Positions 19,003 through 27,752 of a DNA stretch of 50,275 nt are shown here, in pieces. The notes beneath the pieces were generated by a model. It was not told where the DNA came from. It did no database searches and was given only the letters and a program-made list of their open reading frames with translations. Origin of the DNA: Nostoc sp. FACHB-973 (GTDB taxonomy: Bacteria > Cyanobacteriota > Cyanobacteriia > Cyanobacteriales > Nostocaceae); the NCBI RefSeq assembly GCF_014698115.1, contig NZ_JACJSJ010000059.1, positions 1-50,275 of the forward strand. Reading direction: 5' to 3'. The stretch's first letter is position 1, and every line of letters starts with the position of its first letter. A program made the translations under genes and the position numbers.

Positions 19003-19644
19003 ATGCAACCTCGTAAACCCCAACAAATTGCTCGTGAGTTGGCGCTTTTAAGCCTTAGCCAACTGCCAGTCAACCCAAAGAAATTAGATAAATTGGAAGA
19101 CGAGCAACTAGTATCAAAGTTGGTGCTAGGAGCAGTACGCACCTTGACCACGGAAGTGCAAGATACCCTCAATAATGCCGCAGGTGAACTGCAACGCAGT
19201 AACGATCGCCTTTTAAGTAGCCAAACTCGCGCCGCTGACCTCAATACAGCTAGAACAATGCTCCAAGAGGCGATCGCATCTACCCAGACAGCAATCAATC
19301 AGTTGGGTACGGCTGTTGATTTTCCAGAATTAATTCAGCTAGCTAATCAGGACAAGGGAGTTCGCAATTACGCTAAAGAGCTTGTAATTACAGTCAACGA
19401 AAATCGACAAATTATAGATGAACTCATATCTAATGCCCTCGTAGATTGGCAAGTAACTCGACTCGCCCAAATTGATCGGGATATCCTGCAAATCGCTGTG
19501 GCAGAAATGAAATTATTGGGAGTTCCAGACAGCATTGCCATCAACGAAGCAGTGGAGCTAGCCAAACGGTACAGTGGAGACGAAGGTCATCGGTTTATTA
19601 ACGGTGTTTTGCGCCGAGTCAGTGAACAGAAGAAAAGTGCATAG
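19003..19644 (+). CDS. nusB: Transcription antitermination factor NusB
   Basis: 213 aa. NusB binds boxA RNA with NusE (S10) to keep polymerase from terminating in rRNA operons. The N-terminal PRKPQQIARELALLSLSQL matches the R-x-AR-x-A-x-x-L start of NusB. The C-terminal half has DWQVTRLAQIDRDILQIAVAEML-type spacing, PDSIAINEAVELAKRYSGDEGHRFINGVLRRV, the family signature. It is longer than the E. coli protein (139 aa) because of a helical insert in the middle, usual in cyanobacteria. ftsY follows. Confidence 0.95.
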   Translation: MQPRKPQQIARELALLSLSQLPVNPKKLDKLEDEQLVSKLVLGAVRTLTTEVQDTLNNAAGELQRSNDRLLSSQTRAADLNTARTMLQEAIASTQTAINQLGTAVDFPELIQLANQDKGVRNYAKELVITVNENRQIIDELISNALVDWQVTRLAQIDRDILQIAVAEMKLLGVPDSIAINEAVELAKRYSGDEGHRFINGVLRRVSEQKKSA

Positions 19645-19795
19645 ATGAGGGAGATGAGGGAGCAGGGGGAGCAGGGGGAGCAGGGGAGGCAGGGGGAGAA
19701 AGAATAACCAATGCCCAATGCCCAATGCCCAATGCCCAATGCCCCATGCCCAATGCCCAATGCCCAATGCCCAATGCCCAATGCCCCAAGTTAAA
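19645..19795. repeat. Purine block plus CCCAATG heptamer tandem repeat
   Basis: Purine-rich units (GATGAGGGA, GCAGGGGGA) are followed by GAAAGAATAAC and about twelve CCCAATG-type heptamers (with CCCCATG variants) between nusB and ftsY. The order of modules is the same as at 34040-34172. The frames that run through it on the minus strand (MGIGHWALGIGH repeats) are artefacts of the repeat. Confidence 0.9.
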
Positions 19796-19841
19796 TTAAA
19801 CTCATAATTTGTAACTTATAACAACAACTAATACTGCTGCA

Positions 19842-21500
19842 ATGGTTTTTAATTGGTTCCGTCGTCAACATAATGATTCCTCTGACACCTCCTCTCTTGA
19901 GAAGCAGGAAGAAACTCCTCCTGTACAAGAACCCCAACCAGAGACAGCCGAAACTTCGTCAGATACAACAGCAGACTTATTGGCGTTTGCTAAAGCTGCT
20001 TACAAAAATATTCAACAAAAACAACAATCTCAGGTAGTAGAAACCCCGGCTGATTCAGCAGATGCCATTGCCTCAACAGAACCACTTGATACCACTGAAA
20101 CGGCAACTTCTGAAATAGAAACTGTACAAACAGAAGTAACTGAGGAATCTGCTGTCACAACTTCAGAAACAACCCAGGCAGAAGGTATCCAAACAACCAC
20201 AGAAGAATCTAATACCACAGATGAAGAAAGTACAGAAGATTCTTTAGTAGCCCCAATTGCCGAGCAGCCAGATGTTCAAGGCTCAGAATTGACCGCAAGT
20301 GAAGTTGAGACAACATCCGTCGAACTGCTAACTACGCCAGAGACAACACAGCCAACAGTACCGTCCTTCTTAGAACGGGCGGCGGCAGAACGGCAAGCAA
20401 AGCTGGAACAACTCATAGCCACTGCCATTGAAGTTCCAGAACCAGAGGTAGTACAGCCAGTATCAAAAACAGAAGAGGAAATCCCGGAACTGGTATTTGA
20501 TGATGGATTTGTCTGGTCAACGGAAGTTTTAGCAGCCCAAGGTAGACGCGCCCAAGACATTTCTATTGAAGAAATTACTTGGTTGAAAAAGCTGCGGCAA
20601 GGCTTAGACAAAACTCGTCGTAGCATTCTCAACCAACTAAAAGCGATCGTTGGTAAAGGGCCGCTTAACCAAGCAGCTGTATCAGAAATTGAGGCGTTGC
20701 TGCTGCAAGCTGATGTGGGTGTAGAGGCAACAGACTTGATTATTGATGCCCTACAGAAAAAATTACTCCAAGAAGTTACCCCACCAGAAGAAGCGATCGC
20801 TTATCTGAAAAAAATCATTCGGGATATGCTGGATGCACCAAGCAAAACATCCCACAAATCTAGCTTTACTCCAGAAAAGGAAACTTTAAATATTTGGTTA
20901 ATCACTGGGGTAAATGGTGCTGGGAAAACTACCACCATTGGCAAAATTGCTCATTTGGGGCAAAAATCTGGCTATAAATGCTTGATTGGCGCAGCAGATA
21001 CCTTCCGCGCCGCCGCTGTGGAACAAGTCAAGGTTTGGGGTAATAGAAGTGGTGTGGAAGTCATTGCTAACCCTGGAAAAAATACAGATCCAGCGGCAGT
21101 TGTCTTTGATGCGATCGCTGCCGCCCAAGCGCGTCAAACAGAATTACTTCTTGTAGATACTGCTGGACGACTGCAAAACAAGAAAAATTTAATGGACGAA
21201 CTCAGTAAAATTCGGCGAATTATCGACAAAAAAGCCCCAAATGCGAAAGTGGAATCACTGTTGGTTCTAGATGCCACTTTAGGTCAAAATGGACTGCGGC
21301 AAGCCGAAGTTTTCTCCCAAGCTGCCCAACTTAGTGGCGTTGTCCTAACCAAGCTTGATGGCACTGCCAAAGGCGGCGTTGCCCTTGCTGTTGTCCAGCA
21401 ACTTGGTTTACCTATTCGCTTTATTGGTGCTGGCGAAGGAATTGAAGACCTGCGCCCCTTTTCTAGCTACGAGTTTGTCGAAGCCCTCTTGAGTGGCTAG
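19842..21500 (+). CDS. ftsY: Signal recognition particle receptor FtsY
   Basis: 552-aa SRP receptor GTPase that docks ribosome-SRP complexes at the membrane for co-translational insertion. The N-terminal 220 residues are an acidic, Thr/Glu-rich A domain. The N domain starts around residue 240 (ITWLKKLRQGLDKTRRSILNQL). The G domain has P-loop GVNGAGKTT (about 356-364), ADTFRAAAVEQ, DTAGR (439-443), TKLDGTAKGG (503-512) and the closing GAGEGIEDLRPF. All GTPase motifs are intact. It follows nusB with only a repeat between. Confidence 0.96.
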   Translation: MVFNWFRRQHNDSSDTSSLEKQEETPPVQEPQPETAETSSDTTADLLAFAKAAYKNIQQKQQSQVVETPADSADAIASTEPLDTTETATSEIETVQTEVTEESAVTTSETTQAEGIQTTTEESNTTDEESTEDSLVAPIAEQPDVQGSELTASEVETTSVELLTTPETTQPTVPSFLERAAAERQAKLEQLIATAIEVPEPEVVQPVSKTEEEIPELVFDDGFVWSTEVLAAQGRRAQDISIEEITWLKKLRQGLDKTRRSILNQLKAIVGKGPLNQAAVSEIEALLLQADVGVEATDLIIDALQKKLLQEVTPPEEAIAYLKKIIRDMLDAPSKTSHKSSFTPEKETLNIWLITGVNGAGKTTTIGKIAHLGQKSGYKCLIGAADTFRAAAVEQVKVWGNRSGVEVIANPGKNTDPAAVVFDAIAAAQARQTELLLVDTAGRLQNKKNLMDELSKIRRIIDKKAPNAKVESLLVLDATLGQNGLRQAEVFSQAAQLSGVVLTKLDGTAKGGVALAVVQQLGLPIRFIGAGEGIEDLRPFSSYEFVEALLSG

Positions 21501-22117
21501 TAGTCCATCAAGGAAAAATTGACAGGTTGAAGGGGAAACAGGGGCGGGGAGAGTTTTAAATTCTGCTAAGTTGGCTTCACAAACCACTAGCTGAAAAATC
21601 GAGTTTAAAAATTTTGCTTGACAAATTGATACATTTAGGTGTTACTTAATCTGGTATCATCGCTTGAACTAACCACAAACAAAATACTAGAAACAGCTTA
21701 AGTCCTAAGATATCAACTGTTTGGTCCTTAGTCATTGGTCTAAAAAAATGACTAAGGACAAAGGACAAAAACAAACACTTACTCCAAAAACCTCAGGAAT
21801 TATTCTTTTATGAAAGTATTTTTACGACTAGAGAGATATGCTTTGATAATTAAGTTATGAAAAAATGAGAAGCTTTCTGAACTATCATTCAAAACTAGCA
21901 AACTAAATGATTAGGTTTTGATTAAAAATACATGATTTTAAGTTTTAATATTCAATCAGGAATGTAATAAGCAAATAAAATACTCACAAAAGTTACCTGT
22001 TACGTCTTTCTACTCTTGCTAAAGTGACAAGTCTTGTCTAAATATGGTTTAGCAATGCCAAAGCCAAAAGATTTATAAGTAATCTCAAACCTACCAATAT
22101 AAAGTTTAATAGTACCT
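21501..22117. other. Non-coding stretch between ftsY and the phosphatase gene
   Basis: No coding frame. At 21724-21759 a 12-bp stem (GTCCTTAGTCAT / ATGACTAAGGAC) forms a hairpin built from TTAGTCA-type heptamers; similar sequence is at 48360-48405. A TTGACA hexamer at 21618 has no well-placed -10 partner. The rest is AT-rich and without structure I can support. Confidence 0.5.
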
Positions 22118-23509
22118 GTGCCTGTGTCTCAACTGCCCTCTCAACCCACTGACAACAATAGTAGTGCTGCGACTGATGTCACACCAGTCGTGGCACTGAA
22201 AGAACTCGTGGCAAGGTTGCACCGGGAACAGAATAAAATTCAAGATTTACTAAGTTCTTTAGGATTTGCACTGAGAAGCTTCAATAATTTGAATCAGTTT
22301 TTGGAGCTGATCCCGCTGATGGCAACAAGGGTAACAGATGCCGATGGTAGTGCCCTGTTTCTCTACAAACCGAATGGTCAAGTCAGGTTAGAGCAACTAC
22401 ATTGGCAAGATAGTAACCAGCGTAAGAATATCCGCAAAGCCCTAGAAATAGCCAGCAGTCAAATCACGCTGATGCCCAATAGTGCCCCTTTAGCAAATGC
22501 TACGGGGATTTTGGATGACCAAATGCATCGGTATTTGGGGCCAGATGTGCAAATCTTTGGTACGGCGATTTTGGTAAAGCATACAGAACGGGGTTGGCTG
22601 TATGTTTTGAGCCGCGATCCAGAATATAGTTGGACAGAAACTAGACAAAAGTTAGTTAGGTTAGTGGCAGACCAAACAGCAGTAGCGATCGAAAACGATG
22701 AACTAGCTGTAGAACTGAGAAAAAAAGAACGTTTAGACCAAGAACTAGAAATTGGCGCAGAAATTCAACGGCGACTTCTGCCACGCCAATGTCCTACAAT
22801 TCCTGGTGCAGTCTTGGCGGCACGCTGTAAACCTGCCAATCGGGTGGGTGGAGACTATTACGACTTTATTGTGACAAATAACAATCAAATTCAGCTAAAC
22901 ACTAAAGGTGGTGCAGCAAGTAGTCGCTGGGGTTTGGTGATTGGGGATGTTATGGGCAAAGGTGTTCCCGCTGGGCTGATTATGACGATGATGCGGGGAA
23001 TGTTACGAGGAGAAGTGTTACACGGTAATTCTCCAGCCGGAATTCTGCAAAACTTAAATCGAGTTATGTATGCGGATTTAGAAAATTCCCATCGTTTTGT
23101 CACACTATTTTACTCAGAATATAATCCCCAGAGTCGAATTTTGTCCTATAGCAATGCGGCACACAATCCTCCTTTGTGGTGGCACGCAGCTACGAAGACT
23201 GTCAGCCGCTTAGATACCTTAGGAATGCTAATTGGTTTGGATGCTAACAGTCAATATGAAGATGCCCAGGCACAGTTAGAACCTGGGGATACAATTATTT
23301 ACTATACAGATGGTTTGACCGATGCTGCCGCTGCCAGTGGCGATCGCTTTGACGAAGAAAACTTTATCACTGATTTCAATACGGCTTGTAAGTATTGCAA
23401 TGGGCCACAGGAAATTGTGGATTATTTATTTGACCAAGTTCAGAAATTCATCGGTGCTGATAAGCAAAATACCGATGATATGACACTAGTTGTTTTGCAA
23501 ATTCTTTAG
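22118..23509 (+). CDS. GAF domain-containing PP2C-type phosphatase (RsbU/SpoIIE family)
   Basis: 463 aa; a GTG start at 22118 (another GTG two codons later). A short coiled segment precedes a GAF sensor domain (about 45-195), a linker helix (ELAVELRKKERLDQELEIGAEIQRRLLP, the classic RsbU linker) and a PP2C SpoIIE domain. The metal-binding aspartates are present: GGDYYDF (D246), GDVMGKGVPAGL (near 276), YYTDGLTDA and a final DDMTLVVLQ. It should dephosphorylate an STAS-domain anti-sigma antagonist or similar target; no partner gene is nearby. A long upstream region with no SD means the start is uncertain by a few codons. Confidence 0.88.
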   Translation: MPVSQLPSQPTDNNSSAATDVTPVVALKELVARLHREQNKIQDLLSSLGFALRSFNNLNQFLELIPLMATRVTDADGSALFLYKPNGQVRLEQLHWQDSNQRKNIRKALEIASSQITLMPNSAPLANATGILDDQMHRYLGPDVQIFGTAILVKHTERGWLYVLSRDPEYSWTETRQKLVRLVADQTAVAIENDELAVELRKKERLDQELEIGAEIQRRLLPRQCPTIPGAVLAARCKPANRVGGDYYDFIVTNNNQIQLNTKGGAASSRWGLVIGDVMGKGVPAGLIMTMMRGMLRGEVLHGNSPAGILQNLNRVMYADLENSHRFVTLFYSEYNPQSRILSYSNAAHNPPLWWHAATKTVSRLDTLGMLIGLDANSQYEDAQAQLEPGDTIIYYTDGLTDAAAASGDRFDEENFITDFNTACKYCNGPQEIVDYLFDQVQKFIGADKQNTDDMTLVVLQIL

Positions 23510-23633
23510 TCATTTGTCATTTGTCAGCTTAAAACGCATCTAAATCGCAGAATTGAATTAAATCAAACTCTTGCGGGGTCGGCATCTTGCCCGCCTAATT
23601 ATGCAATTTAAATGTGGAACAGTTTAATTCACA

Positions 23634-23668
23634 AATGACTAATGACTAATGACTAATGACTAATAATT
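23634..23668. repeat. TGACTAA heptamer tandem repeat
   Basis: About four 7-base TGACTAA units lie between the convergent phosphatase and DUF2278 genes. This is another STRR type, different from CCCAATG and CTCCTAA. Confidence 0.8.
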
Positions 23669-23672
23669 AAAA

Positions 23673-24665
23673 TTAAAACAAAATCGTGTAACCTTGGTTT
23701 TGAGTATCTTTCTTGGTATAGGAAACACCATCAATCTTGAGTCCTTTGTCATCAAGAAGGGTAATCATGCCGCTATTATTGTCGAGTTGGATGCCGTCTT
23801 TACCCAAAGGCACTCTCAGTACTTCACCAGGATTAATGATGCCACTAAGGCGTTGCTTGCGCTTAAGCCGATCCGCAAGTGCCCAATTACTCAACTCAAC
23901 TTTATTAGGCGAGGTATTAATTAAAGATACTGTCTCCTTACCTATGTCGTCTCCCAGGGGATTCACTAAAGCAGCAATAATCCTAACCGCTGCTGTTGTC
24001 GGTGGTATTACTACATCTATTCTGTTGCCAGTGGTATCGTCAGTATGGAAAGACTGGGACTGGAACGCTAAAAAGATGCCCACCCACTGATTCCGGGCTG
24101 GGTAGTGAATCAGCAATCCGCCATCTTGCCAAACACCATTATCTTTTTGAAATGAACCGGCGTTACCCTGGTTCATGTGGATATCATGGATACCGTTACC
24201 AGGGAGAAAACCAAAATACTTGTCTTTAACATTCGGTTCCGGCCCAAACTTTTCACCAAAGGGGTAGAGAACTGCTTCTGGTGAAGCGATCGCCCGAGCA
24301 ATATATAATTCTAGTAACTCGTTGAGGTCGTTATCTGGGCCTGGCACATTGTAGGGTAACGCTTTCATCTGAGTTGGGTCGAATAGATTCGCCCGGATAT
24401 AGTCTAAAGCTAGTCCTCCAGGTTTGCTTACCAACTCATTAAAGCCAAAATCCAATTCCTCCAATTCCTTTGTGATGGGGTGAGAGAAATTTTCATCCAC
24501 AAAATACAGCAGTTCTGAGGGACTTTCCTTTGATTTCACATTAATGGCGATGCGATGCTTTTGCTTGTTGTCTGTCAGAAGCACTTCGTAATGGGGACTA
24601 GATCCTTCACCAAGCTTTCTATCTATAGCCCGACCTTTTAGAACACCATAATTTTTTAATGGCAT
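23673..24665 (-). CDS. DUF2278 (YukJ-like) protein with C-terminal lamin-tail domain
   Basis: 330 aa. Residues about 1-215 match DUF2278: MPLKNYGVLKGRAIDR, GSSPHYEVLL, LALDYIRANLFDP, PGNGIHDIHMNQGN and GGLLIHYPARNQWVGIFLAFQSQSFHTDD. Residues about 235-330 form a lamin-tail-like beta-sandwich: VSLINTSPNKVELSNWALAD, RLSGIINPGEVLRV and MITLLDDKGLKIDGVSYT. Function is unknown; no signal peptide. DUF2278-lamin-tail fusions are known in bacteria. It stands alone, convergent with the phosphatase gene. Confidence 0.85.
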   Translation of the reverse strand: MPLKNYGVLKGRAIDRKLGEGSSPHYEVLLTDNKQKHRIAINVKSKESPSELLYFVDENFSHPITKELEELDFGFNELVSKPGGLALDYIRANLFDPTQMKALPYNVPGPDNDLNELLELYIARAIASPEAVLYPFGEKFGPEPNVKDKYFGFLPGNGIHDIHMNQGNAGSFQKDNGVWQDGGLLIHYPARNQWVGIFLAFQSQSFHTDDTTGNRIDVVIPPTTAAVRIIAALVNPLGDDIGKETVSLINTSPNKVELSNWALADRLKRKQRLSGIINPGEVLRVPLGKDGIQLDNNSGMITLLDDKGLKIDGVSYTKKDTQNQGYTILF

Positions 24666-24886
24666 CTATTTCTCCTCAATTTCATACTGCACAAGACTAC
24701 ATTTAGGCAAATATTAGCTATTAGACATCTCAAATTTCAGCAATAACGACTGCATAATCTGTTTTTAGTTACTAAGGTAATTACAAACAAACTATGCGAT
24801 GGCATTATCCATACTTGTATTAATTTCTAATAGCTAACTTGTACCAGACTTTCCGCAAAATCTAAAATTCAAAATGGTATTAAATG

Positions 24887-24924
24887 AGTGAACAGTTATC
24901 AGTACTTACTAATAACTGTTCACT
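24887..24924. terminator. 13-bp stem hairpin downstream of plsY
   Basis: AGTGAACAGTTAT pairs perfectly with ATAACTGTTCACT around a 12-base loop, 32 bases after the plsY stop (minus strand). The run after it is not strongly T-rich, so it may be a terminator or a dispersed hairpin. Confidence 0.4.
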
Positions 24925-24955
24925 GTTAAAGATATATCTGTTGGTCGTTGGCAAA

Positions 24956-25636
24956 TTATGCAGTTTGTTCTGGTTCACTGGCTAAATTTTGTCCAATTTT
25001 TGGCTCGGTACCAGCAATTAGTCGTTCGATATTACTGCGGTGGCGGAAAATCACATAGAACCCACCAGCAATCCCAAACAGAATATAGGGTAAAGGTTGA
25101 TGCAAAAGCAGCATGAAAATAGAAACAGCGATCGCACCTACAATTGAACTCAAAGAAACAATCCGCGATATCGCTACGACAACGGCAAATATACCTGCTG
25201 TTGCTAAACCTACCTGCCAATTCATTGCCAACAAAATCCCCAAACTAATAGCAACGGATTTACCGCCACTGAAGCCCAAAAAAATTGATTTACTATGTCC
25301 AAGGATGGCAGCTAAACCAACTAAAGTTAATAACCACGGTTGCCACAGTTTTGCATCTACCGTTGGAGGTATATAATTTTGACTAGCGGCAAAATTGAAC
25401 AACCAATAAACCAGAGCGATCGCTAATACTCCCTTCAAGGAATCAAGTACTAAAACGAATGCTCCTGGCCCTTTCCCCAAGGTTCTCAGCACATTCGTTG
25501 CCCCAGTGGAACCGGAACCAACTTCTCGAATATCAATACCTTTTAACTGCTTAACAGCAATGTACCCGGTGGGAAAGGAACCCAGTAGGTAAGCTACAAG
25601 TACAATTGCCCCGCACAGAGTTAACCAGATAGCCAT
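24956..25636 (-). CDS. plsY: Glycerol-3-phosphate acyltransferase PlsY
   Basis: 226-aa integral membrane enzyme that acylates glycerol-3-phosphate from acyl-phosphate, the first committed step of membrane glycerolipid synthesis. All three conserved loops are visible: GSFPTGYI, GSGSTGATNVLRTLGK and GHSKSIFLGFSGGKSVAISLG. Five or so hydrophobic helices. Length is usual for the family. Its start (ATGGCTATCTGG) sits 127 bases beyond the end of the upstream DUF3086 gene on the same strand, so it could be the last gene of that group or have its own promoter. Confidence 0.95.
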   Translation of the reverse strand: MAIWLTLCGAIVLVAYLLGSFPTGYIAVKQLKGIDIREVGSGSTGATNVLRTLGKGPGAFVLVLDSLKGVLAIALVYWLFNFAASQNYIPPTVDAKLWQPWLLTLVGLAAILGHSKSIFLGFSGGKSVAISLGILLAMNWQVGLATAGIFAVVVAISRIVSLSSIVGAIAVSIFMLLLHQPLPYILFGIAGGFYVIFRHRSNIERLIAGTEPKIGQNLASEPEQTA

Positions 25637-25763
25637 AATTAAGATTCAAAAATCCAAATAAATCTGGGTTGACACCATTTCTTCTTGAAGCTGCGCCTAT
25701 AGAAATTACATCAATAAAGCGCAGTCTTACATAGATTTGGTATGCCCCATGCCTAATGACTAA

Positions 25764-27044
25764 TTAAAAGTCATCATCATAGTTTCTCACTGTTTTGGGG
25801 TCGGGGGCAAAGGCCAACCATAAAGGAAATTGCAGCAACGACAAACTGATTTGATCTTCTGAATCGTCAATAATAATCAAAGGCAATTGATTGGCTTTTA
25901 CCAATCGGTCTGCTTTCTGAGCCAGAGCTTCCGACGCCTCAAATAATACCACGCCTCGGTCTGGACCAAAATCTGGGCGACCGATTCCCAGACAGTCTTG
26001 CAAGCCGCGCCGCCATTCACCTAATCGCTCTGGTGTGTTAGCTAAAACTAAAGTACGGACGCGATCGCCATAGAGCTTGTGTAATATCGAAATTGCAGCT
26101 GAGGCAATCAGGATATTTTGCAAGCGACTACCCATTGTCCGCAAGCCACCCCGTCCTCCTTGGCTGAAAAACCAGTTGGAAACTCGTTCCGCGTGGACTG
26201 GCTCAAAGGTGCGGCGCAATTGCCAAGGGGGACCATAGTAATCTGGCTTATTTCGGTATTGGTCAATTAGGCGGCGAATTTGCTTTGTAGTATCTTGAAA
26301 CTGTTGTTGGGCAAATTGTGGTATTCCCGGCTGAGATTCAGCTGGTTTAACCTCTTTGACAACTGGTTTTTCTCTTTCTACCACAGTTGGCGTCAGTTGC
26401 AGCTGCTCAGCAGCAGCGGCCAAATCCTGTAAGCTACCTGTGAGATAGTCTTTAAAACCCTGCACTCGAATGGCTAAGTCTTGGGATGCTCCCGCAAAAG
26501 TGGTTCGCATCTCGTTGCGGATACGTTCCTGACGGCGTTCTAGCTGTTCTATAGAAATTTGTAGAGCTTGCTTGCGTTGTTCTAACTGCACTAGCGATTC
26601 TTGTACGAGTCGTCCCAGAGAAGTTTGAGTTTCACTCAACTGTCCCTGAAGAATTTTGTATGAAGCTTGCAGGCTGGCTATTTCTTCCTTAAGAGCTGCT
26701 TCGGTACTCTGCAACTCTGCCACTCGCTGCTGTGTTGTGGCGTATAGTAAACTATTTTCTGATTCTGATGTGTCTGACCCCAGTGCGGCAGTTTCCGGTT
26801 CCAACTGCTCCACAAACTCGCCATTAGAATTTTGTGTTGGCTCTGCTGTAAAATCTACCTCTTGTGTATTGGAGATAGTTGGCTCAAAAGTTGCTTGGTC
26901 TTCTGATGAGCTAACGACTGCTGTTTCTACCGCTGAATCAACAGATGGGTTTGTTGGATGTTCAACTCCATTGGTTTGTTCTTCTTCTGTCAACCACTCA
27001 TCAATTGGTTCTGGGGTTTGAGATGCCTCTGGATTCATAAACAA
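25764..27044 (-). CDS. DUF3086 domain-containing protein
   Basis: 426-aa cyanobacterial protein of unknown function. An acidic disordered N-terminus (1-105) is followed by a coiled coil (about 105-190: RVAELQSTEAALKEEIASL, QRKQALQISIEQLERRQERI) and the conserved DUF3086 part with RNEMRTTFAGASQDLAIRVQGFKDYLTGSLQDL, RKPDYYGPPWQLRRTFE-like and WFFSQGGRGGLRTMGSRLQN. The end contains a Rossmann-like alternation (LVLANTPERLGEWRRGL, PLIIIDD). It is grouped with a DUF3119 gene and a MlaE-type permease on the same strand; these families frequently co-occur in cyanobacteria, hinting at a role in the outer membrane lipid pathway (inference). Confidence 0.85.
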   Translation of the reverse strand: MFMNPEASQTPEPIDEWLTEEEQTNGVEHPTNPSVDSAVETAVVSSSEDQATFEPTISNTQEVDFTAEPTQNSNGEFVEQLEPETAALGSDTSESENSLLYATTQQRVAELQSTEAALKEEIASLQASYKILQGQLSETQTSLGRLVQESLVQLEQRKQALQISIEQLERRQERIRNEMRTTFAGASQDLAIRVQGFKDYLTGSLQDLAAAAEQLQLTPTVVEREKPVVKEVKPAESQPGIPQFAQQQFQDTTKQIRRLIDQYRNKPDYYGPPWQLRRTFEPVHAERVSNWFFSQGGRGGLRTMGSRLQNILIASAAISILHKLYGDRVRTLVLANTPERLGEWRRGLQDCLGIGRPDFGPDRGVVLFEASEALAQKADRLVKANQLPLIIIDDSEDQISLSLLQFPLWLAFAPDPKTVRNYDDDF

Positions 27045-27233
27045 TAGTGTAATTCCTATGATGCGAATAATATAGCTTTCAGAAATATTACAATTAACAA
27101 GCTTTCAAAGTCCTAAATTTCTACAGTTACTCAATTTTGGTTTTTGAGTATAGATTAGAACTATTTGCCATTCCGGGATAAATTTGAGCGGCGGCTTGTA
27201 CCGCTCAAATCTTCAGTGCCTCAGGACTTAGTA

Positions 27234-27620
27234 CTAAATACGTGGACAACGTTGTTCCAAACAAGTTTTCAAGGTGTTGGGGTCAAATAAAATCGGCAAA
27301 AAGTGAATGCTTTTAACTTCTTTAAAGTAAAACAGGATGGGGACTTTATTCCAGAAGATACGCCAATTTTGCCATTCCTGGTACGGAAAACGTCGGATCA
27401 ATTTTTCGCCCCTGTAAAGATCTAAGTCGGTGGCGGTAAATTGCAAGCGCAGCGTTAATGTCTGAAACATGAGGAATAAGCCAAACAGCATCAAAACAAA
27501 GCCTATCCACGGTTGTAAGAATATTAGTGGAATAGCAGTAATCACCAACACCACAGGTATATTGTAACTAGGCTTGAGTTCCACAGTTGCAGTTGAGTTA
27601 GGAGCAAATGAACTGGTCAC
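27234..27620 (-). CDS. DUF3119 family membrane protein
   Basis: 128-aa protein with two close membrane helices (about 22-57: IPVVLVITAIPLIFLQPWIGFVLMLFGLFLMF read as two hydrophobic runs) followed by a small PH-like/beta domain (LRLQFTATDLDLYRGEKLIRRFPYQEWQNWRIFW). This matches DUF3119, restricted to cyanobacteria and plastids. It lies between the MlaE-like permease gene and the DUF3086 gene, on the same strand. Function unknown. Confidence 0.85.
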   Translation of the reverse strand: MTSSFAPNSTATVELKPSYNIPVVLVITAIPLIFLQPWIGFVLMLFGLFLMFQTLTLRLQFTATDLDLYRGEKLIRRFPYQEWQNWRIFWNKVPILFYFKEVKSIHFLPILFDPNTLKTCLEQRCPRI

Positions 27621-27659
27621 AGTCTTAAATCCTGCTTTGTTAGTACATATCTCTCCATT

Positions 27660-27749
27660 TTAGGAGTCAGGAGTTAGAAGTTAGGAGTTAGAAGTTAGGA
27701 GTTAGAAGTTTTAACTCATAACTCATAACTCATAACTCATAACTCCCAA
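27660..27749. repeat. Heptamer tandem repeats (TTAGGAG/TTAGAAG, then AACTCAT)
   Basis: Two blocks of 7-base units in opposite-sense composition between the MlaE-like and DUF3119 genes: about six TTAGGAG/TTAGAAG units then five AACTCAT units. The blocks could partly pair. STRR-like. Confidence 0.8.
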
Positions 27750-27752
27750 TTC

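Noticed and set aside
19558..19781. MGIGHWALGIGH-type minus-strand frames (also at 33953-34164)
   Set aside because: Created by CCCAATG heptamer repeats.
19645..19795. CRISPR array
   Set aside because: Units are only 7 bases with no spacers, so this is a simple tandem repeat. No cas genes in the window.
21618..21660. TTGACA-based promoter in front of the phosphatase gene
   Set aside because: No -10 hexamer at 16-18 bases spacing, and it is about 460 bases from the start codon.
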